Positions 37,389 to 48,935 of a DNA stretch of 64,000 nucleotides are shown here, one piece after another. Made by a program: the position numbers and the translations under genes. Origin of the DNA: Turbatrix aceti (taxonomy: Eukaryota; Nematoda; Chromadorea; Rhabditida; Panagrolaimidae); NCBI GenBank assembly GCA_963969345.1, contig OZ017769.1, positions 1,364,001 through 1,428,000 on the forward strand, read 5' to 3'. A model generated the notes under the pieces. The model saw only the letters and a list, made by a program, of their open reading frames with translations. It was not told the origin of the DNA and ran no database searches. Numbering within the stretch: position 1 is the stretch's first letter; every line of letters begins with the position of its first letter.

Positions 37389-37760
37389 CGAAACTCCCAT
37401 TAGAATTAGAAATAGGAGAATTATCCCATGATATTCCCATGTGAGTCCCCGGGGATATTTTGTGGTACTTTTAAAAAAGTGCATGTTCATGTAAAAAATA
37501 TATCTAAAAACACTTTTTTAACGTAATATTTAGAATTTACAATAAAAATTAAATTATTCCCCTAATTGTGTTTTAGGCGGGATCGCGCATTTTCAAATTT
37601 CCGTGGGGAATTATCCCGTGATAGATAGGAATCCTTGTGCCTCCTAACATCTGGTCTAATGATAACTAACCACTGAGTAATGGTGAAATAAAATAAATAA
37701 AGATAGGAATCCCGGGATAATTCCCATGAGACTCCCATGGGAATCCCCTCTTCGCCACCC
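37383..37760. mobile_element. MITE-like insertion carrying a nested LINE tail
   Basis: The ends are GGGTGACGAA and, inverted, GGGTGGCGAA. The interior repeats GGAATTATCCC and GATATTCCCATG-like motifs on both sides. A retroelement tail (GTGCCTCCTAACATCTGGTC, then an ATAA tail, 37637-37701) is inserted within it. The left end supplies the stop codon of the gene next to it. No clear target duplication. Confidence 0.65.
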
Positions 37761-39036
37761 TCAAAGTTAAAACTAAAAAATTGTTCATGAGACCTCTTTG
37801 TTTTTATTAATTTATCGGTGTTGTTAATTATTGTTTTTCGGTGATAAAATTGATCGTTATCGTTGACGTAATAAAATGTTTATTTATTTAAAATAAAAAA
37901 GGTCAGCAAAAACATAGTTGAAAAATTATATACATTTTTTGACATTTATAAAAAATGGAAATTAATGTTTTTGATCTCCGATTTCGTTCCCGCCGCGTAG
38001 CTATTTTTTTCTGTCTATCCGGACTGCACACCTTTGTTCTAGTAAATTCCAGAACATTCGAGTGCTTGATTTCTAGCGCTGCCAAAGAGGGAGGGGGGCC
38101 AACGCTCTGCTTTTTTTGCGACTTGTTTATTTGCATCACAAATACATAACTGCGATCAGAACGCTCTGTCAAGGAAAGGGGTGACTCGTGGCTAGAGCAC
38201 AGATCCCTGCCCCGTATTTTTCACACGCTTGGCATTTATTTATTTGCATAAATAAACGAATAAAAACATCGAGTCATCCAAATCAAGGCCCCACTGATTA
38301 AATAAAAAATTTTGCATATTATGTTAATCAAATCAATATTCGTTTTTGCTCAAAATCCTGGAATTGGTACCCCCATCTCAAATCACCGATCAATCTTCGC
38401 GCAAAGGGGTAAAAAAAGGCAGAAAATTGTACTCCCGCAGAACTTTTTCTTTCTTTCTTGCTTGCCGATAAACAAACATCGTACTGCGAATAAAAAAACG
38501 CAATCGCGTGGGGGGAAAGGAAGTTTTGGCGTGGTCGTTTGGGGTAAACGATTTTTTTCTGTGTTGTGCTACAAAAAAGTATTTATAAAAGTTTAAAAAA
38601 GGTTCCAGGCTTTTGTTCACTTTTTGTGTTCCCCTGAACTCACAAAAATATTGACCTTTTTTTTGCAATACACTTTTTATTTTGTATTTATTGTTAAGTT
38701 TTAAACGGTAATGTGATTTTGCTCTAAAAAATAAATTTTTTTTATTTATTTTACAATTTTTTTGCAAAACAGCACCTTTAAAAAAATGTAGAAAAATGTT
38801 TTATAATGGCTTTTCAAAAAATCAATTATCTAAATTTGGGCGATAATCAGCTAAATGTATTTATGTAGTATTACCAAACTTATGCTTATGTCAAATGTAA
38901 TACAAATTTTATGAACAAAAAATCTTGCAAACTTCGCATGTATGTAGATTCTTAGTAATTTTGCTTATACTGGTCAAAAAAACTATTATTCAATTCAGTT
39001 TTCAATGGGAAATTTGTATACATAAAATACATAATT
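37761..39036. other. Intergenic, no gene recognised
   Basis: AT-rich with short unsupported frames; nothing that I can name. Confidence 0.5.
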
Positions 39037-39084
39037 TTGCTGCTCGAATTTTATATTGATCACTTTGGGAAGCATTTGTTACCG

Positions 39085-39336
39085 AAAAGATGTTTTATTT
39101 TGCCATTTTCTGTTGTTTTCTTTCATATTACTCTGCTTACAATACAAATTGGCGTCTTAGAGCAACACACCCACTACATGCCTTCTTCCCGTCATTGTCT
39201 TACAACTTGCAAAAAAGTATGTAACGCATCCCTACAAAACACGTTTTGTACCCACTGCTGTTTCCTGAACAAGATCTCGAAGAAGAAAGAATGTTGTTTT
39301 TTATTGGGTCATGCACCGTTGTGTTATTTCAAATAA
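39085..39336 (+). CDS. Possible cysteine-rich short reading frame, uncertain
   Basis: The frame ends RHCLTTCKKVC, then TFCTHCC, KKKECC and LCYFK, with ten cysteines in about 80 residues and a hydrophobic stretch before them. The TAA at 39334 is followed at once by AATAAA. There is no ATG at the hydrophobic start in this frame (the first in-frame ATG is at 39178); the ATG at 39091 is in another frame. If real, it needs splicing that I cannot resolve. Confidence 0.25.
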   Translation, partial: KRCFILPFSVVFFHITLLTIQIGVLEQHTHYMPSSRHCLTTCKKVCNASLQNTFCTHCCFLNKISKKKECCFLLGHAPLCYFK

Positions 39337-39551
39337 TAAACAAATCATCAACCGTCAATCGAATCGTCAACCGTCATACTCAAACCAAACATCTAGCATT
39401 TCATCACTACATAATCGAATAATATAGTTTTACGATTATGCATCGTCATAAGGGTTCACGTTCACAAACAATAATTATACAGGCATCGTCATCACGTTTC
39501 ACGCACTAATTAGTGTACTACCCCACACGAAAAAGAAAGAAAAAAACATCA

Positions 39552-40933
39552 TCACGCGGCATTGATACAAACTTGAAATGGCTGAAATGATCGTTCAAAA
39601 GGTCGAACCGTAAAGTTCCGTGTTGTCAGCAAGTTTACCAGGAGTGTAGCGTATCCCAGACTCATACCACTCGGACAGTCTGCGAGGCTACCAATTCGGG
39701 GAAAATATGTCCCGTTGTCGCATACGATACCCTTTTGACCGATGAGGTTGTAAGACCTACTGCGACCCGCATCGGTGTTATTAACCATCAGGTTTGGGTT
39801 GTGGAGAGATGCCAAAAGATTGAAATTCTTGCTGGCTTCTGAACCGGCAAAAGTCCCGTGCTCGGTAGCAGCGAAGCATTCGAGGTCAGAAATTATTGGC
39901 GGAACCAGAAGATCGTATTTAAAGGTCAGGTAGAGAAATTGAACGTCCAAGCCTCCGGTTACGGTTATCGTGTTTATTGTTTCGAAGATTCGGAGAGGAG
40001 AGCAGGCTTCGAAGGCTTTTTCGAGAGTTGGCAAGACGTAGTGGGTTATTTCTCTGGAAAATGACAAATTTAGGGTTTGTTTTGACATGAAAAAGATTTT
40101 TGCTGCAAAAAGTTGTGTTTTAGAATTTTCACCTGAAAATAATTTTTTTTTCATACGCTGGACACAAAAGTATTTGTTTTTGATTTCGAAACGTCTAATT
40201 ATTTTGAAATTATTTCGAAACATCTAATTATGTTTCGAAACCATTTAATTAACAAAAAATTCATATTGTGTCAAAGACACCAAAAAGTTTATGTTTATGC
40301 AAAAACCCCTCAAAAATGACATTTCCATTCAAAATCCGCCTTATTTTTTTGAATTTCAAATTTTTACTTTAATTCATTTTTTATAAACAGTATTTTATTT
40401 TTTACTTTTGTAAATATTTTATGTATTTATTATACGCATCGCTCGCTGAAATGCGGAAGAAAACAAAAATCCAAATTGCATCATAAATTTTTGCACAAAC
40501 ATCAATAAAAAAGTTGCGTCTTGGTCAAAGCAATCCGTCAAAACTTATTTGCAACTGAAGGCCATAAACAGAAAACAAAACACAAAATGTTTGATTTTTG
40601 ACACCTCAAATAGTTATATGCACAGGTATGTATAGGTTTTTATCCCCCACCTTACCTGGACATGACATCAATCTTGCGTCTCACAGAGTCACTAAAATTA
40701 GTGACAACAGCCTCGATGACAACGTTGTCAAAGGCATCGTTGAATGATTCCAGCGGAGTGAGCTGTCGTCTAATGCAGTCAGAGTATCGCTCGGTGACTG
40801 CCTGTCCGCTACTAGTTGTATGCGTTGTCAGCGTGTATTCCATAGCCAGGATACACGTAATAGCCAGGATAAAAAGCCATGGCACGGTTCGTATTAGTAA
40901 CCTACTCGGTAGAAACTTTGTCAGAAGCGGCAT
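39552..40933 (-). CDS. Orphan type II membrane or secreted glycoprotein
   Basis: Exons 40933-40656 and 40053-39552 join in phase 2 (AG|A) to give 259 residues. An N-terminal basic segment (MPLLTKFLPSRLLIR) precedes a hydrophobic helix at about 18-33 (VPWLFILAITCILAM), so it is a signal anchor or signal peptide. The rest is extracellular in style, with four or five cysteines and NXS/T sites (NFSDS, NNTDAG, DNGTY, NFTV). I chose this ATG because a good acceptor (ccctgcag) ends 23 bases upstream; the longer frame upstream would place the helix internally. No known domain is recognised. Confidence 0.65.
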
Positions 40934-41660
40934 CCAGTGTAGAGAATTTTTGAGCACTGCAGGGTGGCGGCGGGTGACAACATGTATTGCGTGTGTGATC
41001 TGGACTCTCTTGGCCGCCTGTTGGGCGAATGGGGTGGGTGGGTTGGTGCGCAAGTTGACAACTTATAGGCGTGATTCTTTTTTTTTGATTTTGTTCCCTG
41101 TGCGCAGTCAATTTCGTCCTTTCATGCGTATCCGCTCCGCAGATAGATCCACGCAGTCAAAAAGGTCACCTGAAACACAATAAAAAGCTGGGATCACGCT
41201 GCAGACATGGGATTTTTGACGTCAACCAAATAGTAGATGCTGGTCGCGATTCAGTGTTTGGCTACCAAAAACAATTTTACATGCGCGCAAAAAGACGCAT
41301 ACAATAAAATTTTTTTGTTACCCTTTTTATAATGACTTTTTTAAAGTTTTACTTCTAAAAGAAGCTTTATGTTTAGAAAATGATGTATTGACACAGAGCG
41401 CATACAAAAGCGAACGATGAAAACAATTGAAAGATTTTATAAAAAAAATTCTCTAAAATCAAGCGTTTTGTACCTACAATCGCACAGAAAACTGCTGACA
41501 GACGCTTTTTTTTCAAAATAAAACAATAGACGCTGAAGTTTATCGGCTGAGCTTAACCAGAAATAATTCCTCGTCAGATTCCGCCGGTCAGTGTTTTTAG
41601 TTGTGTTGTCAAAAATTACAGTAAAACAAGTGTGTAGCGTTTGAGCCTTCTTTAGGAAGC
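40934..41660. other. Upstream region of the minus-strand orphan gene
   Basis: About 250 bases of higher G+C next to the gene, then AT-rich DNA. No gene is supported. Confidence 0.5.
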
Positions 41661-42728
41661 CGTTTAAGAGGTACTCTGTGAGCTTTTTTATTCGTAAGGT
41701 GAACCGTCCGACACAGAGGTTTTCAACTGTCAAATGTTTTTTGCCAAAGTTGTTGGGACCCATGGGGAGGTTCAACTTTTCGGTATGTCACATTTTTCTG
41801 GTACCGGATTCTGGAGATACGGCTTCTGCATTTTTCGACGTCAAATTTTCAAATTGCTTCAAAAATTCTGATTTTTTGGTTACGGGGGTTTCTTGCCATG
41901 AGAAATTGATAGCCGTATTCAGATTTCCCAAAAAACTGCTGACTTTTTTGATATTCTTGATTTTTGGTGTTCGCGGTCACTTTTTTGGCTGCAGCATCCG
42001 TATTTTTGCCGATCGGAAGGTAATGATTCCCCCATATTAAAGCCCATTCTTTTCTCTATCACTGGAGCTAACTCAAAAAAATAATGGAGGTTGCCAAAAT
42101 TGTGAACGGGGGCCGTGTTTAGCTTCAACTTGATGGAAAAAGAGGGAAAAACGCATGCAAAAACATCCCTGTTCACTGCTTTTCGTGTGCGCAACGTGCG
42201 AGAGCGCGTCGTGCTGCAGCGCACGCCCGTCGCCAGCTTCATTTTTGCTTTTTTCCTCCTTTTTCATCGAGTTGAAGCTAAAAATGGTCCCCGTTCACAA
42301 TTTTGGCAACCTCTATTATTTTTTTGAGTTAGCTCCAGTGATAGAGAAAAGAATGGGCTTTAATATGGGGGAATCATTACCTTCCGATCGGCAAAAATAC
42401 GGATGCTGCAGCCAAAAAAGTGACCGCGAACACCAAAAATCAAGAATATCAAAAAAGTCAGCTGTTTTTTGGGAAATCTGAATACGGCTATCAATTTCTC
42501 ATGGCAAGAAACCCCCGTAACCAAAAAATCAGAATTTTTGAAGCAATTTGAAAATTTGACGTCGAAAATTGCAGAAGCCGTATCTCCAGAATCCGGCATC
42601 AGAAAAATGTGACATACTGAAAAGTTGAACCTCCCCATGGGTCCCAACAACTTTGGCAAAAAACATTTGACAGTTGAAAATCTCTGTGTCGCCGGAAATA
42701 AATCTGCTCACAGAGTACCTCTTAAACG
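41661..42728. mobile_element. Foldback element: two inverted arms of about 480 bases around a 97-base spacer
   Basis: Bases 41661 to about 42152 are mirrored in inverse complement by about 42249-42728. The outermost matched bases are CGTTTAAGAGGTACTCTGTG and its complement. The arms differ at scattered positions, including an insertion near each outer end. The open frames in the arms are mirror images of each other, not genes. No target duplication is evident. It resembles foldback or long-TIR non-autonomous DNA transposons. Confidence 0.9.
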
Positions 42729-42981
42729 AAAACCAAGAATTATTATATCTGGGACGTCACAAATCTGGGTTCAAAAAATAACAAAAAAAAGTGGTGACAA
42801 AAAAAATTTTATTGTCCGCGTCTTATATGATGCGTGAAATATTTTTTGACTCACGCAGTGAGGGATGGAGCTCGGTCGCACCTGTTGCGATCAATTAGAT
42901 GATCTATTCCCAAAATCTCAACACCCCTAATGTTCCTTTCGTTCACGTTCTTCTTTCCGCATGTCTAATTTTTTGCTTGTA

Positions 42982-43012
<31 letters not shown>

Positions 43013-43671
43013 AATCACCTTCAATATGTATGAGTCCTGATGGAAACGCCGGTTGTAACATGACCGGTGTTTCCGTTCTCATTTTTTTCTTTCAGAAATT
43101 CATTATTCCTTGGGAAACCGAGAAATTTCTTTCATCCAAACAAAAAATATTATACTTTTATACTTTAACTTTAGGAGACTTAAAAAAAAAAGTTTTTTTG
43201 TAATTTAAAATTACAAAAAACCTGAACGCATTGTATTTTGTGAAAAAAAATTTGTAAACATGAGATTTTCTCTTCGCTCATTGGAAGAGTGTTGGTTGTA
43301 CTGTGGCTACCGCGAATTGTCATTCGCGCGATTTCTATTGTTTCATCGGAATAATTTTCAACTACCATAAAAAGCTTGAAATTGCAACTCAATTTGAGAA
43401 CCCCAAAAAACGGAACAGCCAGTCTAAAAAAAACAAAAAAAAACAATACAGTGTGGCAAATACTCTCATTTTGCTTCTGCTAGTGGTACTCCAAGATAAT
43501 CCATGTTTATTATGGTTTTCTAAACGTGCGCGCGCGTGGTGTTCCCTGCTTTTCTTCCCGTTTTCTTTCCTGTTTTTGCCTATAAGCGAAGGTACTTGAT
43601 TGTTTCTTTTGCTGATTTTGATATGCCTTGATGTGGTTGTCTTGCTTCTGCTCTTTGTGTTTCCAACCAGT
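42729..43671. other. Intergenic with (ATAA)n array
   Basis: A perfect ATAA tetranucleotide array lies at 42980-43014. The remainder holds only unsupported frames. Confidence 0.6.
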
Positions 43672-43767
43672 TTGAATGATTCCACATCGAAGTCAACTTC
43701 TACGAGTACATCGGTACCGACAACACCGACAACGACGCAGCCGACTACAACAACTCAGGCTCCCCAG
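43672..43767 (+). CDS. Orphan threonine-rich exon
   Basis: A 96-base segment is flanked by a strong acceptor (gtgtttccaaccag) and a consensus donor (CAG|gtgagt). In one frame it reads NDSTSKSTSTSTSVPT, then TPTTTQPTTTTQAPQ, a mucin-like Thr/Ser/Pro linker. No partner exon was found upstream or downstream on this strand, and the convergent chemoreceptor gene ends at 44013, only 245 bases further on. It may be a relict of a lost secreted or surface protein gene. Confidence 0.4.
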
Positions 43768-44012
43768 GTGAGTTGCAATTTTTGTGTTCATCAATAAATA
43801 ATAATTGGTTTTTTTGTGAAAAATGAGACGGCAAAACTAATTTATTAAATGAGGTTAAAGCATTCTCTGATATATGCCAAAAAAATCGATTCTTCAAAAC
43901 TCGTAGGCATTTGCTTATCTTGCGACCAGACGTGTTCTGGAACGGTAGATCCCTTTTGTTTTTCAATAAACGATAAAATTTGCACAATCCTATTGTAGAA
44001 ATGCAAAACATT

Positions 44013-45160
44013 TTACTTTAAACTTTTCCGCGATACAATAGTAACAACCGAAACAGAAGGTTTTCGAAAAACCAAATAACTTTTGAACCCAAAAAAATTA
44101 ATTCTGTATGGCGTAATGAAGCAGCAGATGAATACAAACTCGATGGACGCGTGACAGGTTATGATCATGAACATGAAGATGCTAAATGACGATCCCCACG
44201 TGTAGTTTTGTCCAAATGCGACAATCAAAGCGGCAAAAGGGGTTAACAAAAACAGGACTGCAAACAAAATTTGATACATAAGCAATTTGAAGAGTTTGAA
44301 CTAAAATAAGTACGTTAAGTTTGCCTTCATTGAAAAACAACGGAAATGCCTGCCTGAATCTTGAAAGTGCTCGGAGTCAGGTACTTACGGCATGTCACCA
44401 ACACATAGATTGTATACCCAATGACTGCACCTGCCACTATAGCGATTACTGCCAGGATAATGTCAATTGCGGCGTAGAACGAGTTGGCGACAACCAGTCG
44501 GTTACGATCGTAGCCGGAGGGTTGATAGTTTTCAAAGAAAAATCTGATAAAGGGTAATTGGGGTTCCAAGTCTTCAAGAACGGTTACCTCGTCGAGAGGC
44601 ACCATGAAATAGGGCACGTAAAGCATGCCCATGATCAGACTGAAAGTTGCACCATGAATGACTATGACATTTTTTTTGCTTTCTGTTACACGTGCTAACA
44701 CAGACTCGGGAGACATGTGAATCATACGATGGAGTATCATAGCTATGTTGGAGTACGCGATGAAAATGCCAAAAACAAGCATGATTCGAAACGAAAATTC
44801 ATTTGTGATGCCAAAAACCGAGTGATAAGGGCCGATGCCTAAAGTGACTGCCACTGGCATCAGAAACACAGGTTTCCAAAGCACAAGATGCATCATCATG
44901 GTGTACGTGCAGCAGCAGTGAGACAACAAATAGTACTTGTACCTGAAAACAAATAATCATCAAACTTTGTATATGCAAAATAAGCTGGCTTACGGAGTCA
45001 TAGCCTTCGTCGAGTACTTCAGAATAACGAAAACGAGTCGCAGGAATATTGCTGTGGTAATGACGTATACGGTATCTACAAAGAAACAGTACACGTTGTT
45101 CAGCCTCGGATGGTAGAGATCCTCGAATGTAAGCACAGAGTAGTTGTAGAAGTCTGCCAT
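44013..45160 (-). CDS. Nematode serpentine chemoreceptor, Srh/Str-like
   Basis: Exons 45160-44994, 44942-44354 and 44300-44013 give 347 residues, near the usual Srh length. It has seven hydrophobic segments. Family marks are MTPYKYYLL before TM2, paired prolines in the LWKPVFLMPVAVTLG segment, STFKIQ before TM6 and PYR (ITPYRINFFG) after TM7. Such receptors act as chemosensory GPCRs in sensory neurons. The second intron is best placed as CAG|GCAGGC...TTTTAG (44353-44301), a GC-AG intron. That restores the family spacing of ten residues between the glutamines of STFKIQ and LLMYQ. A GT donor (TCC|GTTGTT) is possible but would add four residues and leave a 41-base intron. Confidence 0.85.
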
Positions 45161-46553
45161 TAAGCTTTGGTCAGCGGACGTAATGACGACTTACAACATG
45201 AAACTTATCCAAGAACAAACCACAAAAGGGAGTTCTAAGTTTGACTAACCCTAACTCTATCTGAATTCGATTATCCATACATAGATAAACACAGTAAGAG
45301 TCACTGGTCACGGTAAGCATGTTTATTCGTGTTTAATGTTTTTAATATAATTTTGTACAGTGGTGGCAAAAGTGCAAAAGTGATATCAGAAAATGACATT
45401 GGTGTCGTTCAAATGGGCTTCATAGCTCCCCTGAGTTTTTTTGGTCTGATTCACCGGAAAGTATAAGGTGCTTACATTTTTTTGTAATCAATACGCACAA
45501 AAACGTAAGAATTTGATACAATAAAAAATTTAGTTTTTTGTAAAATTGCAAAAACCTGATTGTAACAAAAAATTTTTTCAATGCTTAATCGGTATTTTCT
45601 TTCTATAACATGCATTGGTTTTGTTTTGTCTACCGAAGAACAAGCAACGATAAGTGCGTCGGTGTGTGCATCATGCATAATGCATGACATGCACATTGTG
45701 CGTAATAATGTGTGGAGCGTTGTCAGCATAATAAATTAAAAAAGGTTTCATTATACCCCCCCTACAACGGGGGAGGGGGTTGTGCTAACAGTAATCCTGC
45801 TGGCTAAATAACAAAATACTGTGGTTGCCTGTATACAGCTGCTCAAAGTTCACAAGACAAGATCATTGGCTAATAAAATTTTTGTAATGCAAAAAAATTG
45901 GCAAATATTTTATTGCAAAACAAAGCTGTGACGTTGCACATGTATGAACATAATTAGATCAGTCTTCAAAGCATCACGGGGCCCGCAAAAGTTTTTTTCA
46001 TACACAAAAGTGGCATTAGAGCTTTTATGATACAGGGAAACATACTAAACTTATAAAAGTCACCGGCAGTCAACGTTCACTCCAAGCCACTTCAAAGTTT
46101 GTTTATCACTTTACCTGTCCGAAAGACATTCAACCACTCAATTAACCAAGAAGGATGTTACCAAGCTTTTCATGTTCTTTGTGTTTACGCCCGATGCTCT
46201 GGGGGGGGGCGCAGGTGATCTACAGCCCCTACACGACTTCAAAGCCAATTTTTTTTTGTTTTTTTTACAGAAAATGCGCGTCATAAACTGTCCTAAAAAA
46301 TGTACACGAAACGGATTCTGCACTTAAAAATGATTCGATTGATGTTTTTCCTAGCTCTGGAAGTGCAGTAGTTTTTGAGCTACATTGTGTCAAAAACGGA
46401 AAAATTACTAATTTTGGCATGCGCAACTCGGTCAGTTTATGCCTCATGCAAATATTTTTTTTCGCAAAGTTTCGTAGTGATTTGAAAAATAGTGTACCGA
46501 ACGTTTCAAAAACAAATAATATTTCATGTTTCTCATTTATTAAATTTCACATT
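45161..46553. other. Intergenic, no gene recognised
   Basis: AT-rich. It has a short C-run/G-run inverted segment at about 45755-45780 (CCCCCCCTACAACGGGGGAG) and a G-run at 46200. No coding evidence. Confidence 0.5.
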
Positions 46554-47737
46554 CACAGGCAAGAAGAAAACGACAAGTTCTACCCTAGGTAGGAAAAGTT
46601 CTACCTAGGTACGAAAAGTTCGGGGACTTAGAAGAAATTTTGCTGCAAAAAAAGCGTTTTTTCCGTCGCGACGGAAAAACTACCGAGGTACGAAAAGTTT
46701 TACCTCGGTAGTCCATGTTTTCGAGTTTTTACGGTCGCTTGGAGGAATCTCAAAGCGAAAAAAGCGATCTGTTCGCTGAAAACTTGGCCGACGTTGCTTT
46801 TTTGTCTATGTTATTTTTTTGTCGTGTTTTATTTTTGTTTTTTGGCTGTTTTTTTCCGCGTTACTTCTCATTTATTAGTTTCAGGATCGGGCTCCTTTCT
46901 CGGGCGACATTCCTAAAACTCGATCGAAGTGCTGCCGACATAGGTATGTTTTTACGATTTATGAGTTATCAAAATCACTACTTTTTGGAAACCAACCAAA
47001 TTTCAATTGTTTTTTTACCTTTTTGTGCGAGTGTGCTTTGATGAGTTTCTGCGAATTGTTAGGTAGGATTGCGATGTTGATAGATGGGGTGCACATTCGC
47101 AAAAAAAGGTAAAAAATCGGTTGAAGGGCAGTTGGTATTAAAATTTGGTGGAAATATTATTTTTTGGGCCTCATTTTGTGATCCGTACTGCCTCACATCT
47201 TTCAGACGGCTTCCAGTAGACGGGACTACAGTTTGAAAGAAACTTGGTAAGTTTTTGAGAAAAACTCGAAAAATGTGCTAACTTATGAATTTTCAGGCAT
47301 CGGCGGCGCCGTGAAGACCATGTCATCATCATCAACATGAACAGAAGCGACAAAAAAACGACCTCGGCACGACGACCAAGATCTACGTTACACGGATGCT
47401 GCTTCCATCACGACGAAACCATATAAAACCACCAAAACATCGACAGCGAATCGAGGACATCCATCAGAAGAAAGGAAAACGCGCAACACATCGCCAACAA
47501 CTCACTTGACTGATTTTTGTAATTGTATTTTGTGTAAATTGTGTTTTTTTTGTGAAAAAAAACGAATAAACAGGCAAAAAAAGAACAAAACTTGGACTAC
47601 CTAGGTAGAAAACGGGCCAGCGAGCGCGCATTCAAAACTACCGCGGTAGTCGAAGATCTACCCCCGGTTTACCACGGTTGACCTAGGTAGAACTTTTCCT
47701 ACCTCGGTAAAAACTTGTCGTTTTCTTCTTGCCTGTG
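46554..47737. mobile_element. 1.18-kb CACAG...CTGTG inverted-repeat DNA transposon, non-autonomous
   Basis: The termini CACAGGCAAGAAGAAAACGA, then CAAGTT, match in inverse complement at 47737 inward. Beyond them are subterminal palindromes of the type TACCTAGGTA, TACCTCGGTA and TACCGCGGTA in both halves. A perfect 20-bp palindrome TTTTCCGTCGCGACGGAAAA lies at about 46657-46676. The flanks allow a 2-base TT duplication. CACWG ends with dense subterminal motifs recall the CACTA/EnSpm-Chapaev group. No transposase is seen. An internal donor (gtaagt, 47246) and acceptor (ttttcag, 47297) suggest a transcribed or captured segment. It ends 30 bases past the stop of the cysteine protease gene, so it probably supplies that gene's 3'UTR. 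Confidence 0.8.
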
Positions 47738-47767
47738 TTACACCACCAACTTACCTCGAACCTTTTA

Positions 47768-48935
47768 TTACGCTCTATCCGGATCAATGCTGACACCCAA
47801 AAACTGTGTAGCCATCTGACACATGTTGACGCCTCGACGGAAGCGAACGAAGCCTTGCTCTCCAAAATCTGTTCCCCAGCTGTTCTTGATGATCCACTCA
47901 TCCGTGGTGTAACCGATGATCGTCATGGCATGATATCCTTCTGTGGCACCCTGGCATGAGTCTTCAAAAGTTCCTCCGGTATAAAATTGGAAAGATTCGG
48001 GAACCAGAAAGTAAAAAGTGACAGGTCCATACTTATAAATATACTCGGCGAGGTTGTTTTCCCCATTGATGTGATCGATGCCGCTGATAAAAGCCCGTCG
48101 GCCAGTGGCATTGCGGCAAGTGCCGTACTCGGCGGTGTAAGGATATTCCAGTTCCTCTGCAAAGCCCTGGCGCTTGACAAACTCCATGGCGCTGAGCGGA
48201 AGTCCTCCGTCGCAGCCGTCAAAATTCATGACGCAGTCGACCAAGTTTTGCTCGGATAAGTCTTTTTCTGCGGATGCGTGCAACGCGTATTGGGATTCGA
48301 TGACCGCTGCCGTTGAAAAAGTCCAGCATGATCCGCACTCGCCTTGATCCTTGATCGGGGTCACGGCGCCGACGTCTCTCAAGTCAAAGAAGGAAGGTAC
48401 GTTGTCGTCTGCCCCGGGACGAAGACGGGCGTTTTCATTGGCTCCGGCGGCTCCGACAAGCGTATGGACTTCCGGGCGCTTTTTCATAAGATACTAAAAA
48501 ATATTGTTTAATAAAAAAATTGGAACATAAAAAATATATTTAAAAAAATTAATTTTGGAATGTAGTAAAAAAACTTGCTTTATGCTTGAATTCATCAAAA
48601 GTCAAATGGGAAAACTTTGTAATCCCCAGTTTTGCCTTAAGCTTATCTTTCAGGCGCCTGAGTTTCATGATATTCCGCTGGAAAATGTCGCGTCTATCGC
48701 CTTTGTCTTCTGTCGATAATTTGATGCCATACTTGTCCAGGTAAGGTTCAAAGTAGTTGACAATCTCGTGCTCCAGAGCATCAAGAACGTCATCTAATTC
48801 TTTTTCGATTATCTTTTCAATTTTTTTCTCCGCAGCTTGTTCGATTTCTTCGAGTAAATTTGGATCGGGGAAGCCATTTATGCCAATGAAAAGGGTAACC
48901 AGAAAACAAATGCAGATCAGCAGCAGGCGCGCCAT
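47768..48935 (-). CDS. Papain-family (C1A) cysteine protease, cathepsin-like
   Basis: Exons 48935-48579 and 48493-47768 give 360 residues. A signal peptide (MARLLLICICFLVTLFIGIN) is followed by an unusual acidic and basic helical segment (about 24-70). Next comes an I29-type propeptide (about 70-125, with RRDIFQRNIMKLRRLKDK and KFSHLTFDEFKHK). The mature domain starts near VPSFFDLRD (about 151). The oxyanion Gln169 and catalytic Cys175 (QGECGSCW), His307 (GYHAM) and Asn323 (KNSWG) are all present. It is secreted or lysosomal and degrades proteins in the gut or lysosome. The single intron begins GCAAGT, a GC-AG intron; a GT donor would break the frame, whereas the GC donor gives the expected propeptide join HK|YLMKK. 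Confidence 0.92.

Noticed and set aside
42360..42659. Mirrored open frames in 41678-42040 and 42360-42659
   Set aside because: They are the two arms of the foldback element read on opposite strands.
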